From Streptomyces violaceoruber (lineage in GTDB: Bacteria; Actinomycetota; Actinomycetes; Streptomycetales; Streptomycetaceae), in the NCBI RefSeq assembly GCF_033406955.1, contig NZ_CP137734.1:8432001-8496000 (forward strand): a DNA stretch of 64,000 nucleotides, read 5' to 3'. Shown piece by piece: positions 43,772 to 51,620 of this stretch. Each line of letters begins with the position of its first letter. Positions within the stretch are counted from its first letter, which is position 1. Position numbers and translations under genes: made by a program. The notes under the pieces were generated by a model, which saw only the letters and a list, made by a program, of their open reading frames with translations, had not been told where the DNA came from and did not search any database.

Positions 43772-44710
43772 TCATCGGCTCCACAGCGTCACCGCGCCCG
43801 TCGCGGCGAGGCGGCCGGCGGCGGTGACCAGGAACCGGGACCCGCCCGGTTCCTTCGAGGTCTCGACCCGCGCACCCCGCGACGGCACCGGTGCGCACAC
43901 CTCGGCCCGCAGCCCGATCACCGCGGCAGCCGTCATCCCACTGTCCAGCAGAACCGCTTGCCGCCCCGCCTCCAGGATCGCCAGCAGGGGCATGCGCGCC
44001 GGCCGGCCGGCCAGGAACACCGGGTGCCCGGGGTCGCGCGGGGCGGTCACCAGCCGTCCCCGAGGGCCCCGGGCCAGCATCACGTCACCGTCGGCCGCGG
44101 CACCGACCGCGGCTGCCGGGGGATGGAGCAGGCCCGGAAGCGGTACTTCTCCCGAGGGTGCCGCCGAGCCCGCCCGGCGGAGGAGCCGCATGCTGCACGA
44201 TCCGAAGGGTTCCCCTGTGCGCAGGAATTCGGCCGTGACGCGGTGGGCGACGGGCCGGCCGGCCTTGGTCACCAGATCGCTCACGCTCATCCGCACGTCC
44301 ACGTCGGTGGCGCTGCGACGCTCCACGGGCCACGACCGCAGCCGCAGTCCCAGGCCGACCGAAACGGGTTCGAGCCGAGCACGAACTGCCCCCGAGGGAC
44401 GGCCGTACTCCAGGGCGACGGCGAGCTGCCGGGTGGACTCCGCCATGATCAGCGGATGATGCGCCACCGCGCCCACCGCGCGTTCGTTCAAGGGGTGCAG
44501 GCGAGGCCACTGGCAACGGGCCGCGAAGCAGCGTTTCCCGAGCCGGGTGAAGGACTCCACCAGCAGCGATGCCATCGTGTCCAGTCCCAGGTCGCGCCAG
44601 GTGAGCGGCACCTGCCGTATCACCGAGTCCTGCCCCCGCCGGTCGCCGATGCCGTCGTCGTGCCGTCGGACGCGGGTGCCGAGCGCCTGGTCCGTCGCCA
44701 CCTCGTGCAT
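43772..44710 (-). CDS. AfsA/ScbA-like hotdog-domain protein
   Basis: This 312-residue protein has an AfsA-type hotdog repeat in its N-terminal half: PLTWRDLGLDTMASLLVESF, then CFAARCQWPRLHPL and HHPLIMAESTRQLAVAL, the last two matching the typical wPr.H and aEt.RQ pattern of gamma-butyrolactone synthases. The second half is less conserved (FLRTGEPFGSCSMRLL). AfsA proteins make gamma-butyrolactone signals, but many homologues in crt or aryl-polyene contexts are of unknown function. No butyrolactone receptor gene is nearby, so signal production is only one option. The ATG at 44710 has GGAGACG. Confidence 0.65.
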   Translation of the reverse strand: MHEVATDQALGTRVRRHDDGIGDRRGQDSVIRQVPLTWRDLGLDTMASLLVESFTRLGKRCFAARCQWPRLHPLNERAVGAVAHHPLIMAESTRQLAVALEYGRPSGAVRARLEPVSVGLGLRLRSWPVERRSATDVDVRMSVSDLVTKAGRPVAHRVTAEFLRTGEPFGSCSMRLLRRAGSAAPSGEVPLPGLLHPPAAAVGAAADGDVMLARGPRGRLVTAPRDPGHPVFLAGRPARMPLLAILEAGRQAVLLDSGMTAAAVIGLRAEVCAPVPSRGARVETSKEPGGSRFLVTAAGRLAATGAVTLWSR

Positions 44711-44873
44711 GAGCGTCTCCTGCCGGAAGGCCGGGGGTGCGGCCGTGGCGCGCACCTGGTCGTCACTGCCCACTTCGCATGCAGGGGCCGCGGCGGATGC
44801 ACGCCTCGGTACCGGCCGGGGGACCTGTCGCCGAAGATGCATCCGGAGCGAGCGCGCACGCGGAAACACCGGC

Positions 44874-45476
44874 ATGAGGCTAAAAGACGAAATGCCCGTC
44901 GATCACCATCTGGCCACCGTCTACCGTTACGGCGCGGGCTTCTGCGGGCTGGTCCTGCTGGTCTTCGCAGGTCTTGGCTTCGCCGACGCACTGAGCCCGT
45001 TCGACACGGCGGGCGACACGATCGCCGGCATGACCACCAACGTCGCGCTCAGTGTCATCTCCGCCGTCGTCGGTCTGGCGCTGCTCGCGGGCGCGGTGAT
45101 CGGCGGCAACTTCGCCTCGGTCCTCAACATGACGATCGGCGCGCTCTTCGTCCTGAGCGGGTTCTTCCACGTCTTCGTCCTGGACCGTCGAGCCAACATC
45201 CTCGACTTCGGAATGACCAACGTGATCTTCAGCTTCGTCATGGGACTGGTCATCGCCACGTTCGGCATGTACGGCCGGGTTTCCAGCAAGCTGTCGCACG
45301 ACAACCCGTACTGGCAGCGTCGCCATCCCGAGCAGGCGGCCCGAGAACGAGAGGCGGTCGCCGCCCTGCCGGACGGGGGACGGGACGGGCACGCGCTGCC
45401 CGGTGGACAGGGCCCCGGGGGCACGCGGTCACCCGGATCGCCCGCCCGGCGTCCCCCCAGGTCCGGAATGCGGTGA
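44874..45476 (+). CDS. DUF4383-family membrane protein
   Basis: This 200-residue protein has four predicted membrane helices (near residues 22-45, 58-80, 84-106 and 118-140) and a charged C-terminal tail of 60 residues rich in Gly, Pro and Arg. The start MRLKDEMPVDHHLATVYR fits the conserved N-terminus of DUF4383 proteins, which is why I chose the ATG at 44874 over the one at 44892. Its function is unknown. It is divergent from the AfsA-like gene across 163 bp. Confidence 0.78.
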   Translation: MRLKDEMPVDHHLATVYRYGAGFCGLVLLVFAGLGFADALSPFDTAGDTIAGMTTNVALSVISAVVGLALLAGAVIGGNFASVLNMTIGALFVLSGFFHVFVLDRRANILDFGMTNVIFSFVMGLVIATFGMYGRVSSKLSHDNPYWQRRHPEQAAREREAVAALPDGGRDGHALPGGQGPGGTRSPGSPARRPPRSGMR

Positions 45477-45513
45477 CGGCCGGTCCGCGCGGGCGGCGAA
45501 GCCCTCGGGAGCG

Positions 45514-46047
45514 CTACGGAGCGTGGCTGCGTTGCCGCGGGTGATGCGCCCGCCAGCGGTCGGTCAGCTGCGTCTTCACGTTGAAGGCCCTGGTGGCGGC
45601 ACGGTCGGCCGCTGAACCGCGGGACGGCAGCAGGCCGATCTGGCGACCCAGCTCGGCGCCGTCGAACACGGTTCGGGAACGCCTGATGCGTCCGGCGTCG
45701 ACTTCGGCGAAGTCGACACCCTGCAGGGCGACGGGCTGCTTCGTGGGGGCGAGACCCTGGTACGGCGCTCCGTCGAAGGTACCGGTCATGCGCCATTGCA
45801 CTGCCGCGTACCGGTCGTCTCCGACTGCGTGTTCCAGGGTCATCACCAGGTCGGGCATGGCCCGGCGGACCTCCTCGAAGTACTGCCGCACCGCCTGTCG
45901 GCCGCGGCGCAGGCCCACGGGGACGACGTCGAAGACGACGTCCTCGTGGAGCAGTTCGGTGAAACGGTCCAGATGTCCGGTGGCCACGGACCGGAACGCC
46001 GCTCGGGCCACGTCGACGGGATCCACACCGTTCGCTTCCGTACTCAC
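45514..46047 (-). CDS. SnoaL/NTF2-fold ester-cyclase-like protein
   Basis: This 177-residue protein has the small alpha-beta barrel of the SnoaL-like family: FTELLHEDVVFDVVPVGLRRGR near residues 35-56 in two parts, AVRQYFEEVRRAMPDL, VQWRMTGTFDG and GVDFAEVDAGRI. These proteins act on polyketide or steroid-like substrates, or have unknown roles. The GTG at 46045-46047 follows AGGAGGCGG. It has no clear tie to either the light or the dormancy genes. Confidence 0.75.
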   Translation of the reverse strand: MSTEANGVDPVDVARAAFRSVATGHLDRFTELLHEDVVFDVVPVGLRRGRQAVRQYFEEVRRAMPDLVMTLEHAVGDDRYAAVQWRMTGTFDGAPYQGLAPTKQPVALQGVDFAEVDAGRIRRSRTVFDGAELGRQIGLLPSRGSAADRAATRAFNVKTQLTDRWRAHHPRQRSHAP

Positions 46048-46197
46048 GGCCGCCTCCTGAGGTCGGTGGGGGCACACGCCGCAAGCCCGGCGGAGTGCCC
46101 TGAAGGAATCACTGCCGGTTCCTTTTCCAGACTGGCTCCTCCGCACGTCCGGCGCACCCCGCGAGTGCGACGCGGCAGTTCCACGTGTCGGCCGCGG

Positions 46198-47664
46198 CTA
46201 TCCAGGCGGTCGACTCGGCAGACGCACGGTGAACGTGGTGGTGCCCGGTTCGCCGGCGACGGTCGCGGTGCCGCCGTGCGCGGCGGCCACCGCGGCGACG
46301 ATGGACAGCCCGAGACCCGTGCCGCCCCCGTCGGCGCCGCGGGGGCCGTCTCCGTGGACGAAGCGGTCGAAGAGGTGGTCGCGCAGGGCGGGCGGGATTC
46401 CCGGGCCGTCGTCGGTCACCGTGAGGCAGGCCGTGCCGTCGTCGTCCCGTCGTACGCCCACGGTCACGGCGCTGCCGGGAGGTGTGTGCAGCCGGGCGTT
46501 GGCCGTGAGGTTCGCGAGAAGCTGGTGCAGGCGGTGCCGGTCGCCCGATACGACGACCGGCTCTCGCGGCAGTTCGAGGGACCACCGGTGCTCCGGGCCG
46601 GCCGCGCGCGCGTCGGTGACGACGTCCAGCACGAGCCGTGTCAGATCGACGGGTTCGTGCTCCAGAGGGCGGCCGGCGTCCAGCCGGGCGAGCAGGAGGA
46701 GGTCGTCGACCATGGCGCCCATCCGGGCGGACTCCGCGGCGATCCGCTCCAGCGCACGGCTCACCTCGGGGGGCAGCGGCCCGGGGTGGAGCAGGGCCAG
46801 CTCGGCGTGGCCGCGCACCGAGGCCACGGGGGTGCGCAGTTCGTGACTCGCGTCGGCGGAGAAGCTGCGCAGACGTTCCTCACTGCGCTGGCGCTGGGTC
46901 AGGGCGTGTTCGACGTGGCCCAGCATCCGGTTGAAAGCGGTGGTGACCTGGTCGACCTCCTCGCTGCGCGGCCGGGTGTCGGGGGCACGCGCGGGCAGCG
47001 CCACCGTCCCGCTGGCGAGGGGAAGCTCGCTGACCCGGGTCGCGGTGTCGGCGATGCGGCTGAGGGAGCGCAGGGACCAGCGCACCCAGAGCGCACCCGC
47101 GACGCCGGCACCGACGAGCGCCAGCCCGAAGACGCCGCCCGCGACGAGTTCGAGCCGGTGGACCGCCGCTTCGACCGGCTCCAGCGGCAGGCCGGTGATC
47201 AGCGTGTCGCCGTCCCGCCCCTGCCATGCCATCACCCGGTAGTCGCCGAGGCCGGTCAGCTCGACGCTGTGGCCCTGTCCGTCCGTGGGCACAGCCGCGA
47301 GGGCCCGGGCGTCGTCGGCGTCGAGCTCAAGGGTGACCACGTCAGCCGGTGCGTCGCCCTGTCGGACCACGGCGGCGTTGGTCACCCGGCCGTCCGCGAT
47401 CCGGACCCCCAGCGTCTCGGCGGCCTGGCGGCGGGTGTCACCGCGTTCGTCTCCGTCGTGGTCGTCGTGGTCCGTGTCCGGGTGCTCCAGACTCGCCGCG
47501 AAAGCACTGCCCGTGTCGGTCAGCTGCTGGTCGAGGCGGTCGGTGAGGAACCCGTTCAGTTCCAGTACGGCCGCCCCGCCCACCGTGGCGCACGCGACAG
47601 CGAGCAGCACGAGCAGCCCGGCGGTCAGACGGGCGCGCAGCGTATGAAGACGCGGCCACCTCAC
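46198..47664 (-). CDS. Membrane sensor histidine kinase
   Basis: This 488-residue kinase has an N-terminal membrane helix (about 13-33), an extracytoplasmic region of about 130 residues with a His/Asp-rich stretch (HPDTDHDDHDGDERGD near residue 65) that might bind metal, a second helix (about 170-190), HAMP, HisKA with H-E-L-R-T in FSADASHELRTP, and HATPase_c with NLTANARLHTPPG, DDGPGIP and GGGTGLGLSIV. The GTG start overlaps the response-regulator stop by 4 bp, so they are a pair. The divergent ferric-reductase operon is its likely target, and metal or redox stress a possible signal. Confidence 0.9.
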   Translation of the reverse strand: MRWPRLHTLRARLTAGLLVLLAVACATVGGAAVLELNGFLTDRLDQQLTDTGSAFAASLEHPDTDHDDHDGDERGDTRRQAAETLGVRIADGRVTNAAVVRQGDAPADVVTLELDADDARALAAVPTDGQGHSVELTGLGDYRVMAWQGRDGDTLITGLPLEPVEAAVHRLELVAGGVFGLALVGAGVAGALWVRWSLRSLSRIADTATRVSELPLASGTVALPARAPDTRPRSEEVDQVTTAFNRMLGHVEHALTQRQRSEERLRSFSADASHELRTPVASVRGHAELALLHPGPLPPEVSRALERIAAESARMGAMVDDLLLLARLDAGRPLEHEPVDLTRLVLDVVTDARAAGPEHRWSLELPREPVVVSGDRHRLHQLLANLTANARLHTPPGSAVTVGVRRDDDGTACLTVTDDGPGIPPALRDHLFDRFVHGDGPRGADGGGTGLGLSIVAAVAAAHGGTATVAGEPGTTTFTVRLPSRPPG

Positions 47665-48392
47665 TGGGGCGCCGGCTTCAGGACGTATCCGGCGCCCCGC
47701 ACCGTGTGGATCATCGGCGCGCGGCCCGAGTCGATCTTCTTGCGGAGGTACGAGACGTACAGCTCGACGACGTGGGCCCGGCCTCCGAAGTCGTAGGACC
47801 AGACCAGGTCGAGAAGCTGTGTCTTGCTCAGCACCTGACGCGCGTGCCGCATGAGGCAGCGCAGCAGCTGGAACTCGGTCGGCGACAGGTCGATCAGGTC
47901 CCCGCCCCGGGTGACTTCGTGCGCGTCCTCGTCCAGTTCCAGGTCCCCGACCACGAGCAGGGAGTCGGTCGCCCGCTCGCGTGTCATCCCGGCGCGGCGC
48001 AGCAGGCCGTGCAGCCGTGCGACGAGTTCCCCGAGGCTGAACGGCTTGGTCACGTAGTCGTCGCCACCCGCGGTGATCCCGGTGATGCGGTCCTCCACGG
48101 CGTCCCGCGCCGTGAGGAAAAGCACGCACACGTGCGGCTGCTCGGCGCGCAGGTCGCGCAGGACCGACAGCCCGTCGCGGTCCGGGAGCATGATGTCCAG
48201 GACGACGGCGTCGGGCCGGAACGCGCGGGCTTCGCGGACGGCGGCGTCGGCCGAGGCCGCCGCGCGTACGTCCCAGCCCTCGTAGCGCAGGGCTCCGGTG
48301 ACGACCTCGGCGAGGTCGGGTTCGTCGTCGACGACGAGGACGCGCACGGGCGTGCCGTCGGAACGGGTCAGGGCTGCGCTGCGTGTGTTCAT
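47661..48392 (-). CDS. OmpR-family response regulator
   Basis: This 243-residue regulator has a receiver (about 15-130; VLVVDDEPDLAEVV, phosphoacceptor Asp in VVLDIMLPDRDG, Lys in DYVTKPFS) and a winged-helix domain (about 150-240; LSPTEFQLLRCLM, GGRAHVVELYVSYLRKKID and HTVRGAGYVLKP). It forms a two-component pair with the overlapping kinase. It reads away from the flavin electron-transfer operon starting at 48536 across a 143-bp intergenic region, so it may control both directions. Confidence 0.92.
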   Translation of the reverse strand: MNTRSAALTRSDGTPVRVLVVDDEPDLAEVVTGALRYEGWDVRAAASADAAVREARAFRPDAVVLDIMLPDRDGLSVLRDLRAEQPHVCVLFLTARDAVEDRITGITAGGDDYVTKPFSLGELVARLHGLLRRAGMTRERATDSLLVVGDLELDEDAHEVTRGGDLIDLSPTEFQLLRCLMRHARQVLSKTQLLDLVWSYDFGGRAHVVELYVSYLRKKIDSGRAPMIHTVRGAGYVLKPAPQ

Positions 48393-48535
48393 GGCCTTCC
48401 CAGCATCTCCCGCAACCCTCTGGATTTCCTCTGAACGCCTTCTGCGCCCTCCCCGTACCGCCGGGCCGGGCCGCTCAGAGCCCGCTCAGAGATTGCGGCG
48501 CCACAGTGGACAGCCCCTGCCCCGAGGAGACGTCC

Positions 48536-49906
48536 ATGGCCACCGCTACCGACCGACCGCACCCGGCGCGGCACCGAGCCCCTGCCCCGCCGTGGCGGGC
48601 ATCACGGGCCGTGGTGCTCCAGGCGGCCGCGTGGGCCGGAGGCATCGCCGTGCTCGCCCTGTGGTGGCGGGACACGGGCGCGGTCGTCGGCGCGGCCGGC
48701 TGGCTCACCGGTGCGGGGCGCATCACGGGGCTCCTGTGCGGATACATGTGCGCCCTGCTGGTCGCCCTGATGGCGAGGGTGCCGTGGCTGGAGAGCCGGG
48801 TCGGCAGCGACCGTGCCGCACGCTGGCACGCCTCGGCGGGCCGCTGGACCATCGGCCTGCTCCTGGCGCACGTCCTGCTCATCGTCCTCGGCTATGCCGC
48901 CCAGGCACAGGTGGCGGTGGTGAGGGAACTCGGCACGATCGTGTTCGACCTGCCGGAGATGCTTAAGGCCACGGCGGGTGCGCTGATACTGCTCGCCGTC
49001 GGCTACACCTCGGCGCGCGCGGTACGCCGCCGGATGCGCTACGAGACCTGGTACCACCTGCACCTGTTCACGTACGCGGCGGTCTTCCTCGGCTTCTCGC
49101 ACCAGCTGGCCCTCGGGGCGGACTTCGTGAGCAACGCACCCGCCCGCGCCGCGTGGTACGCGCTGTACCTCTCCGTGGCCTGCCTGGTGCTGTACTTCCG
49201 CGTCCTCACCCCGGTGCGTCTCAACCTCCGGCACCGGATCCGCGTCGAGGCCGTCGTGCCCGAGGGGCCCGGTGTGCACTCCGTCTGGATGCGGGGCCGT
49301 CGGCTCGACCGGCTCGACGCCCGGCCCGGACAGTTCCTGCGCTGGCGCTTCCTGACCCCCGGCATGCGGGGTGCCAGCCATCCCTACTCGCTCTCGGCCG
49401 TGCCGCGCGACGACTTGATGCGCATCACCGTCAAGACGCTCGGCGACCACAGTGCGGCCGTCGCCGCCCTCCGCCCGGGCACCCGGGTGTGGGCGGAAGG
49501 GCCGTACGGGGCCCTCACCGCCGCACGACGCAGCCGCCGGAAGGTGTTGCTGGTCGCGGGGGGCACCGGGATCACCCCGCTGCGCACGCTGTTCGAGACG
49601 CTGCCCGCCGCGCCCGGCGACCTGACGCTGCTCTACCGGGCGCGCAGCACGGAGGAACTGGCGCTGAGCGAAGAACTGGAAGCCGTCGCCGCCGCACGCG
49701 GCGCCCGCCTCGTGTACGTCCTCAACGCCCCGGACGGATCGCGCGCCCGGATCACCGCGCAACGGCTCAGGGCGATCGTGCCGGACGTCGACCGGCACGA
49801 CGTGTACCTGTGCGGACCGAGGGGTCTGTCCCTGGCCGCGTACGACGCCCTGCGGGAAGCCGGGGTGCCCGCGTCCCGCATCCACCACGAGTCCTTCGAA
49901 CTGTGA
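48536..49906 (+). CDS. Ferric-reductase-like transmembrane flavohaemoprotein
   Basis: This 456-residue protein has six or so N-terminal helices with haem-ligand-type His in RWHASAGRWTIGLLLAH and YETWYHLHLFTYAAVFLGFSHQ (in two parts). A cytoplasmic FAD/NAD(P) reductase part follows: SHPYSLSA (FAD), VLLVAGGTGITPLRTLFE (NAD) and DVYLCGPRGLSLAAYDAL. This is the FRE/NOX architecture that moves electrons across the membrane. Its stop overlaps the next gene, encoding an FMN-binding protein, so electrons may pass to a covalently bound extracellular flavin. ATG at 48536 with CGAGGAGACG. Confidence 0.9.
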   Translation: MATATDRPHPARHRAPAPPWRASRAVVLQAAAWAGGIAVLALWWRDTGAVVGAAGWLTGAGRITGLLCGYMCALLVALMARVPWLESRVGSDRAARWHASAGRWTIGLLLAHVLLIVLGYAAQAQVAVVRELGTIVFDLPEMLKATAGALILLAVGYTSARAVRRRMRYETWYHLHLFTYAAVFLGFSHQLALGADFVSNAPARAAWYALYLSVACLVLYFRVLTPVRLNLRHRIRVEAVVPEGPGVHSVWMRGRRLDRLDARPGQFLRWRFLTPGMRGASHPYSLSAVPRDDLMRITVKTLGDHSAAVAALRPGTRVWAEGPYGALTAARRSRRKVLLVAGGTGITPLRTLFETLPAAPGDLTLLYRARSTEELALSEELEAVAAARGARLVYVLNAPDGSRARITAQRLRAIVPDVDRHDVYLCGPRGLSLAAYDALREAGVPASRIHHESFEL

Positions 49907-50358
49907 GCCCCGCCATGCGCGCCCACCCCGTCCGCCGCACCGCGCTGACCTGCGCCGCCACCGTCACCGTGACGGTCCTCGTACTGTCCCTCAAGCCTCA
50001 CCATCCGCCGGCCGGCGCCCTGCCTCCCGCCACGACGCCCACGCCGAGCAGTGGCACCGGCACCGGGGGGACGTCCTCCGGAACACGCACGGTCACAGGT
50101 CCCGCCGTCCAGACCCGCTACGGAGCCGTTCAGGTGCAGCTCACGCTCGACGGTTCGCGGATCGTGGCCGCGCGCGCCGTGCAGTCTCCCGGCGGTGATC
50201 CCCGCAGCCGGCAGATCAACGCCTCGGCGGTGCCGGCCCTCATCAGGGAGACGCTGAACGCGCAGAGCGCCCACCTCGACACCGTCTCGGGCGCCACCTA
50301 TACGAGCGAGGGCTACATCGGCTCTCTGCAGAGTGCGCTGGACCGGACTCGTGCGTGA
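49903..50358 (+). CDS. Exported FMN-binding domain protein
   Basis: This 151-residue protein has an N-terminal membrane or signal segment (RTALTCAATVTVTVLVLSL), a Pro/Thr/Gly-rich linker and an FMN_bind domain. The motif SGATYTSEGYIGSLQSAL contains the S/T-G-A-T sequence whose Thr accepts FMN from ApbE transferases (as in NqrC and RnfG). The next gene encodes such a transferase, and the previous one a membrane flavin reductase. The GTG at 49903 overlaps the previous stop by 4 bp; an ATG four codons downstream is the alternative start. Confidence 0.88.
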   Translation: MSPAMRAHPVRRTALTCAATVTVTVLVLSLKPHHPPAGALPPATTPTPSSGTGTGGTSSGTRTVTGPAVQTRYGAVQVQLTLDGSRIVAARAVQSPGGDPRSRQINASAVPALIRETLNAQSAHLDTVSGATYTSEGYIGSLQSALDRTRA

Positions 50359-51088
50359 ACCGGAACTGCACCGGGTGGTGCACACGATGGGCACGGTGTT
50401 CTCCTGCACGGTGCGCGCCGAGGAGACACCCGGCCTCCGCCGGGCCCTCGACGCGGCCGAAAGCACGCTGCACCATGTCGACGAGGTCTTCTCGCCCTTC
50501 CGGCCGGACAGCGCCGTCAACCGGGTCAGGCAGGGGCGTCCCGTGCCCGAGGAGTGGCAACCGGAGCTGAGCGAGGTCCTCGCCCTGTGCGCCGACGCCC
50601 ACCGGCGCACCGGCGGCCGGTTCGCGGCGTGGCACTCGGGCGTCTTCGACCCGAGCGGCCTGGTCAAGGGATGGGCGGTGGAACGTGCCGCGCGCCTCCT
50701 CCGCGCGGCGGGAGCGGAGCACGTGTGCCTCAACGGGGGAGGAGATGTGCAACTGTACGGCGGCCCCTGGCGCGTGGGCATCACCCATCCCCTCCGGCCC
50801 GGCTCCTGCGCCGCGGTGGTCGAGTCGCCCGGGGGCCCGCTGGGAATCGCCACGTCCGGGCCCGGCGAGCGGGGACGCCACATCGTGGACCCGCACACGG
50901 GCGCGCCGCCGACGGACGGCCTCGCCTCGCTCACCGTGACCGGCCCCTCCCTCACCGAGGCCGACATGCTTGCGACGGCGGCGTACTGCATGGGCGCCGA
51001 AGCCCGCGGGTGGCTGGGCACGCTGCCCGGCGTCGCCGCGTTCGGGGTGATGTCGGACGGACGGACCTGGACGACCGGCAAGGGGTGA
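50351..51088 (+). CDS. apbE: ApbE-family FAD:protein FMN transferase
   Basis: This 245-residue enzyme attaches FMN to a Thr in exported proteins. Recognizable parts are HTMGTVFSCTV near residue 11, FSPFRPDSAVNRV near residue 46, FDPSGLVKGWAVERAARLL near residue 100, NGGGDVQLYG, GRHIVDPHTGAPP and TEADMLATAAY. The acidic metal ligands are in place (DA in EADMLATAA). No N-terminal signal is seen, unlike many ApbE proteins, so it may act in the cytoplasm or be exported with its substrate. It overlaps the FMN-binding gene by 8 bp and ends the operon. Confidence 0.92.
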   Translation: MREPELHRVVHTMGTVFSCTVRAEETPGLRRALDAAESTLHHVDEVFSPFRPDSAVNRVRQGRPVPEEWQPELSEVLALCADAHRRTGGRFAAWHSGVFDPSGLVKGWAVERAARLLRAAGAEHVCLNGGGDVQLYGGPWRVGITHPLRPGSCAAVVESPGGPLGIATSGPGERGRHIVDPHTGAPPTDGLASLTVTGPSLTEADMLATAAYCMGAEARGWLGTLPGVAAFGVMSDGRTWTTGKG

Positions 51089-51146
51089 GCGGGAAGGGGG
51101 CCCGCCGGGTGCCGGGACCGCCAGGCCGGGCGGGTGAGACCGGAAG

Positions 51147-51162
51147 GGGGCCGACCGGCCCC
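51147..51162 (+). promoter_or_regulatory. Perfect DevR-type box upstream of a regulator remnant
   Basis: GGGGCCGACCGGCCCC has complementary flanking G and C residues, extending to an 18-bp palindrome with a 2-bp imperfect centre (51146-51163). It is the most symmetric box in the window. Its centre is 42.5 bp before the GTG at 51197. TAGGAG at 51182-51187 is a possible -10. Confidence 0.65.
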
Positions 51163-51196
51163 CGCGTTCGGTGCCGGACCGTAGGAGACCGGCTCC

Positions 51197-51451
51197 GTGC
51201 ACAGGACCGTCCCCCGGCAGCGGCCGACGACGGACGGTGAGCAGGCCCTCGCGCGTGTGCCCGCACTGCGTCCGGACGTGACCTGCGGGACGTACGGCGT
51301 GCGGGACGGGGTGACCGCGTGGCGGGAGCCGCGGTCGAGCATGCCGGACCTCACCCAGGTCCTGAAGCCGATCGAGGGCTCGGACCTCGTGCCGGCCGCC
51401 CCCGTCGTCGCCGCCCACGCGGAGGACCGGCTGAAGGGCGAGCGGCACTGA
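51197..51451 (+). pseudogene. Fragmentary DevR-like receiver domain
   Basis: An open frame of 84 codons matches pieces of the DevR-like protein at 17761 in order: EQALARVPALRPDV (DevR EQALVRVPALRPDV), RDGVTAWREPRSSMPDL (DevR GDGVTVCRELRSQMPDL) and VLKPIEGSDLVPAAPVVA (DevR VLKQIQGSDLVSAVRTVA). The segments between, with the phosphoacceptor Asp, and the whole DNA-binding domain are deleted, yet the frame stays open. GTG coincides with the predicted transcription start behind a perfect box, so it may still be transcribed. I consider it a decayed paralogue; a small functional protein cannot be excluded. Confidence 0.75.
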
Positions 51452-51522
51452 ACACCCGCAGGGCACCCGGCGGACGGTGCTTCCGGCATGCCGACCCGCG
51501 GTTCGCCGCACGGGCCCGCCGA

Positions 51523-51538
51523 AGGGACCCTCGGCCGT
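51523..51538 (+). promoter_or_regulatory. DevR-type box upstream of usp (type A, second copy)
   Basis: AGGGACCCTCGGCCGT (reverse complement ACGGCCGAGGGTCCCT) is centred 90 bp before the ATG at 51621, almost the same distance as for the paralogue at 22392 (91 bp). No strong -10 was found. Confidence 0.5.
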
Positions 51539-51620
51539 GTCCGAGGACGAGTGGCCCTACCCCGGGGCTCAGTTGCGCGACACGCTGGAGTCGGAAGGGC
51601 CGACACGGGAGGTGCGCGAC

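Noticed and set aside
41667..44459. Plus-strand open frame of 930 codons opposite photolyase, SDR and AfsA-like genes
   Set aside because: It crosses three well supported minus-strand genes and their intergenic gaps. Its sequence shows no domain.
48302..48966. Plus-strand frame overlapping the start of the ferric-reductase gene
   Set aside because: It is out of frame with the clear membrane helices and has no domain. It is a shadow of the real gene.
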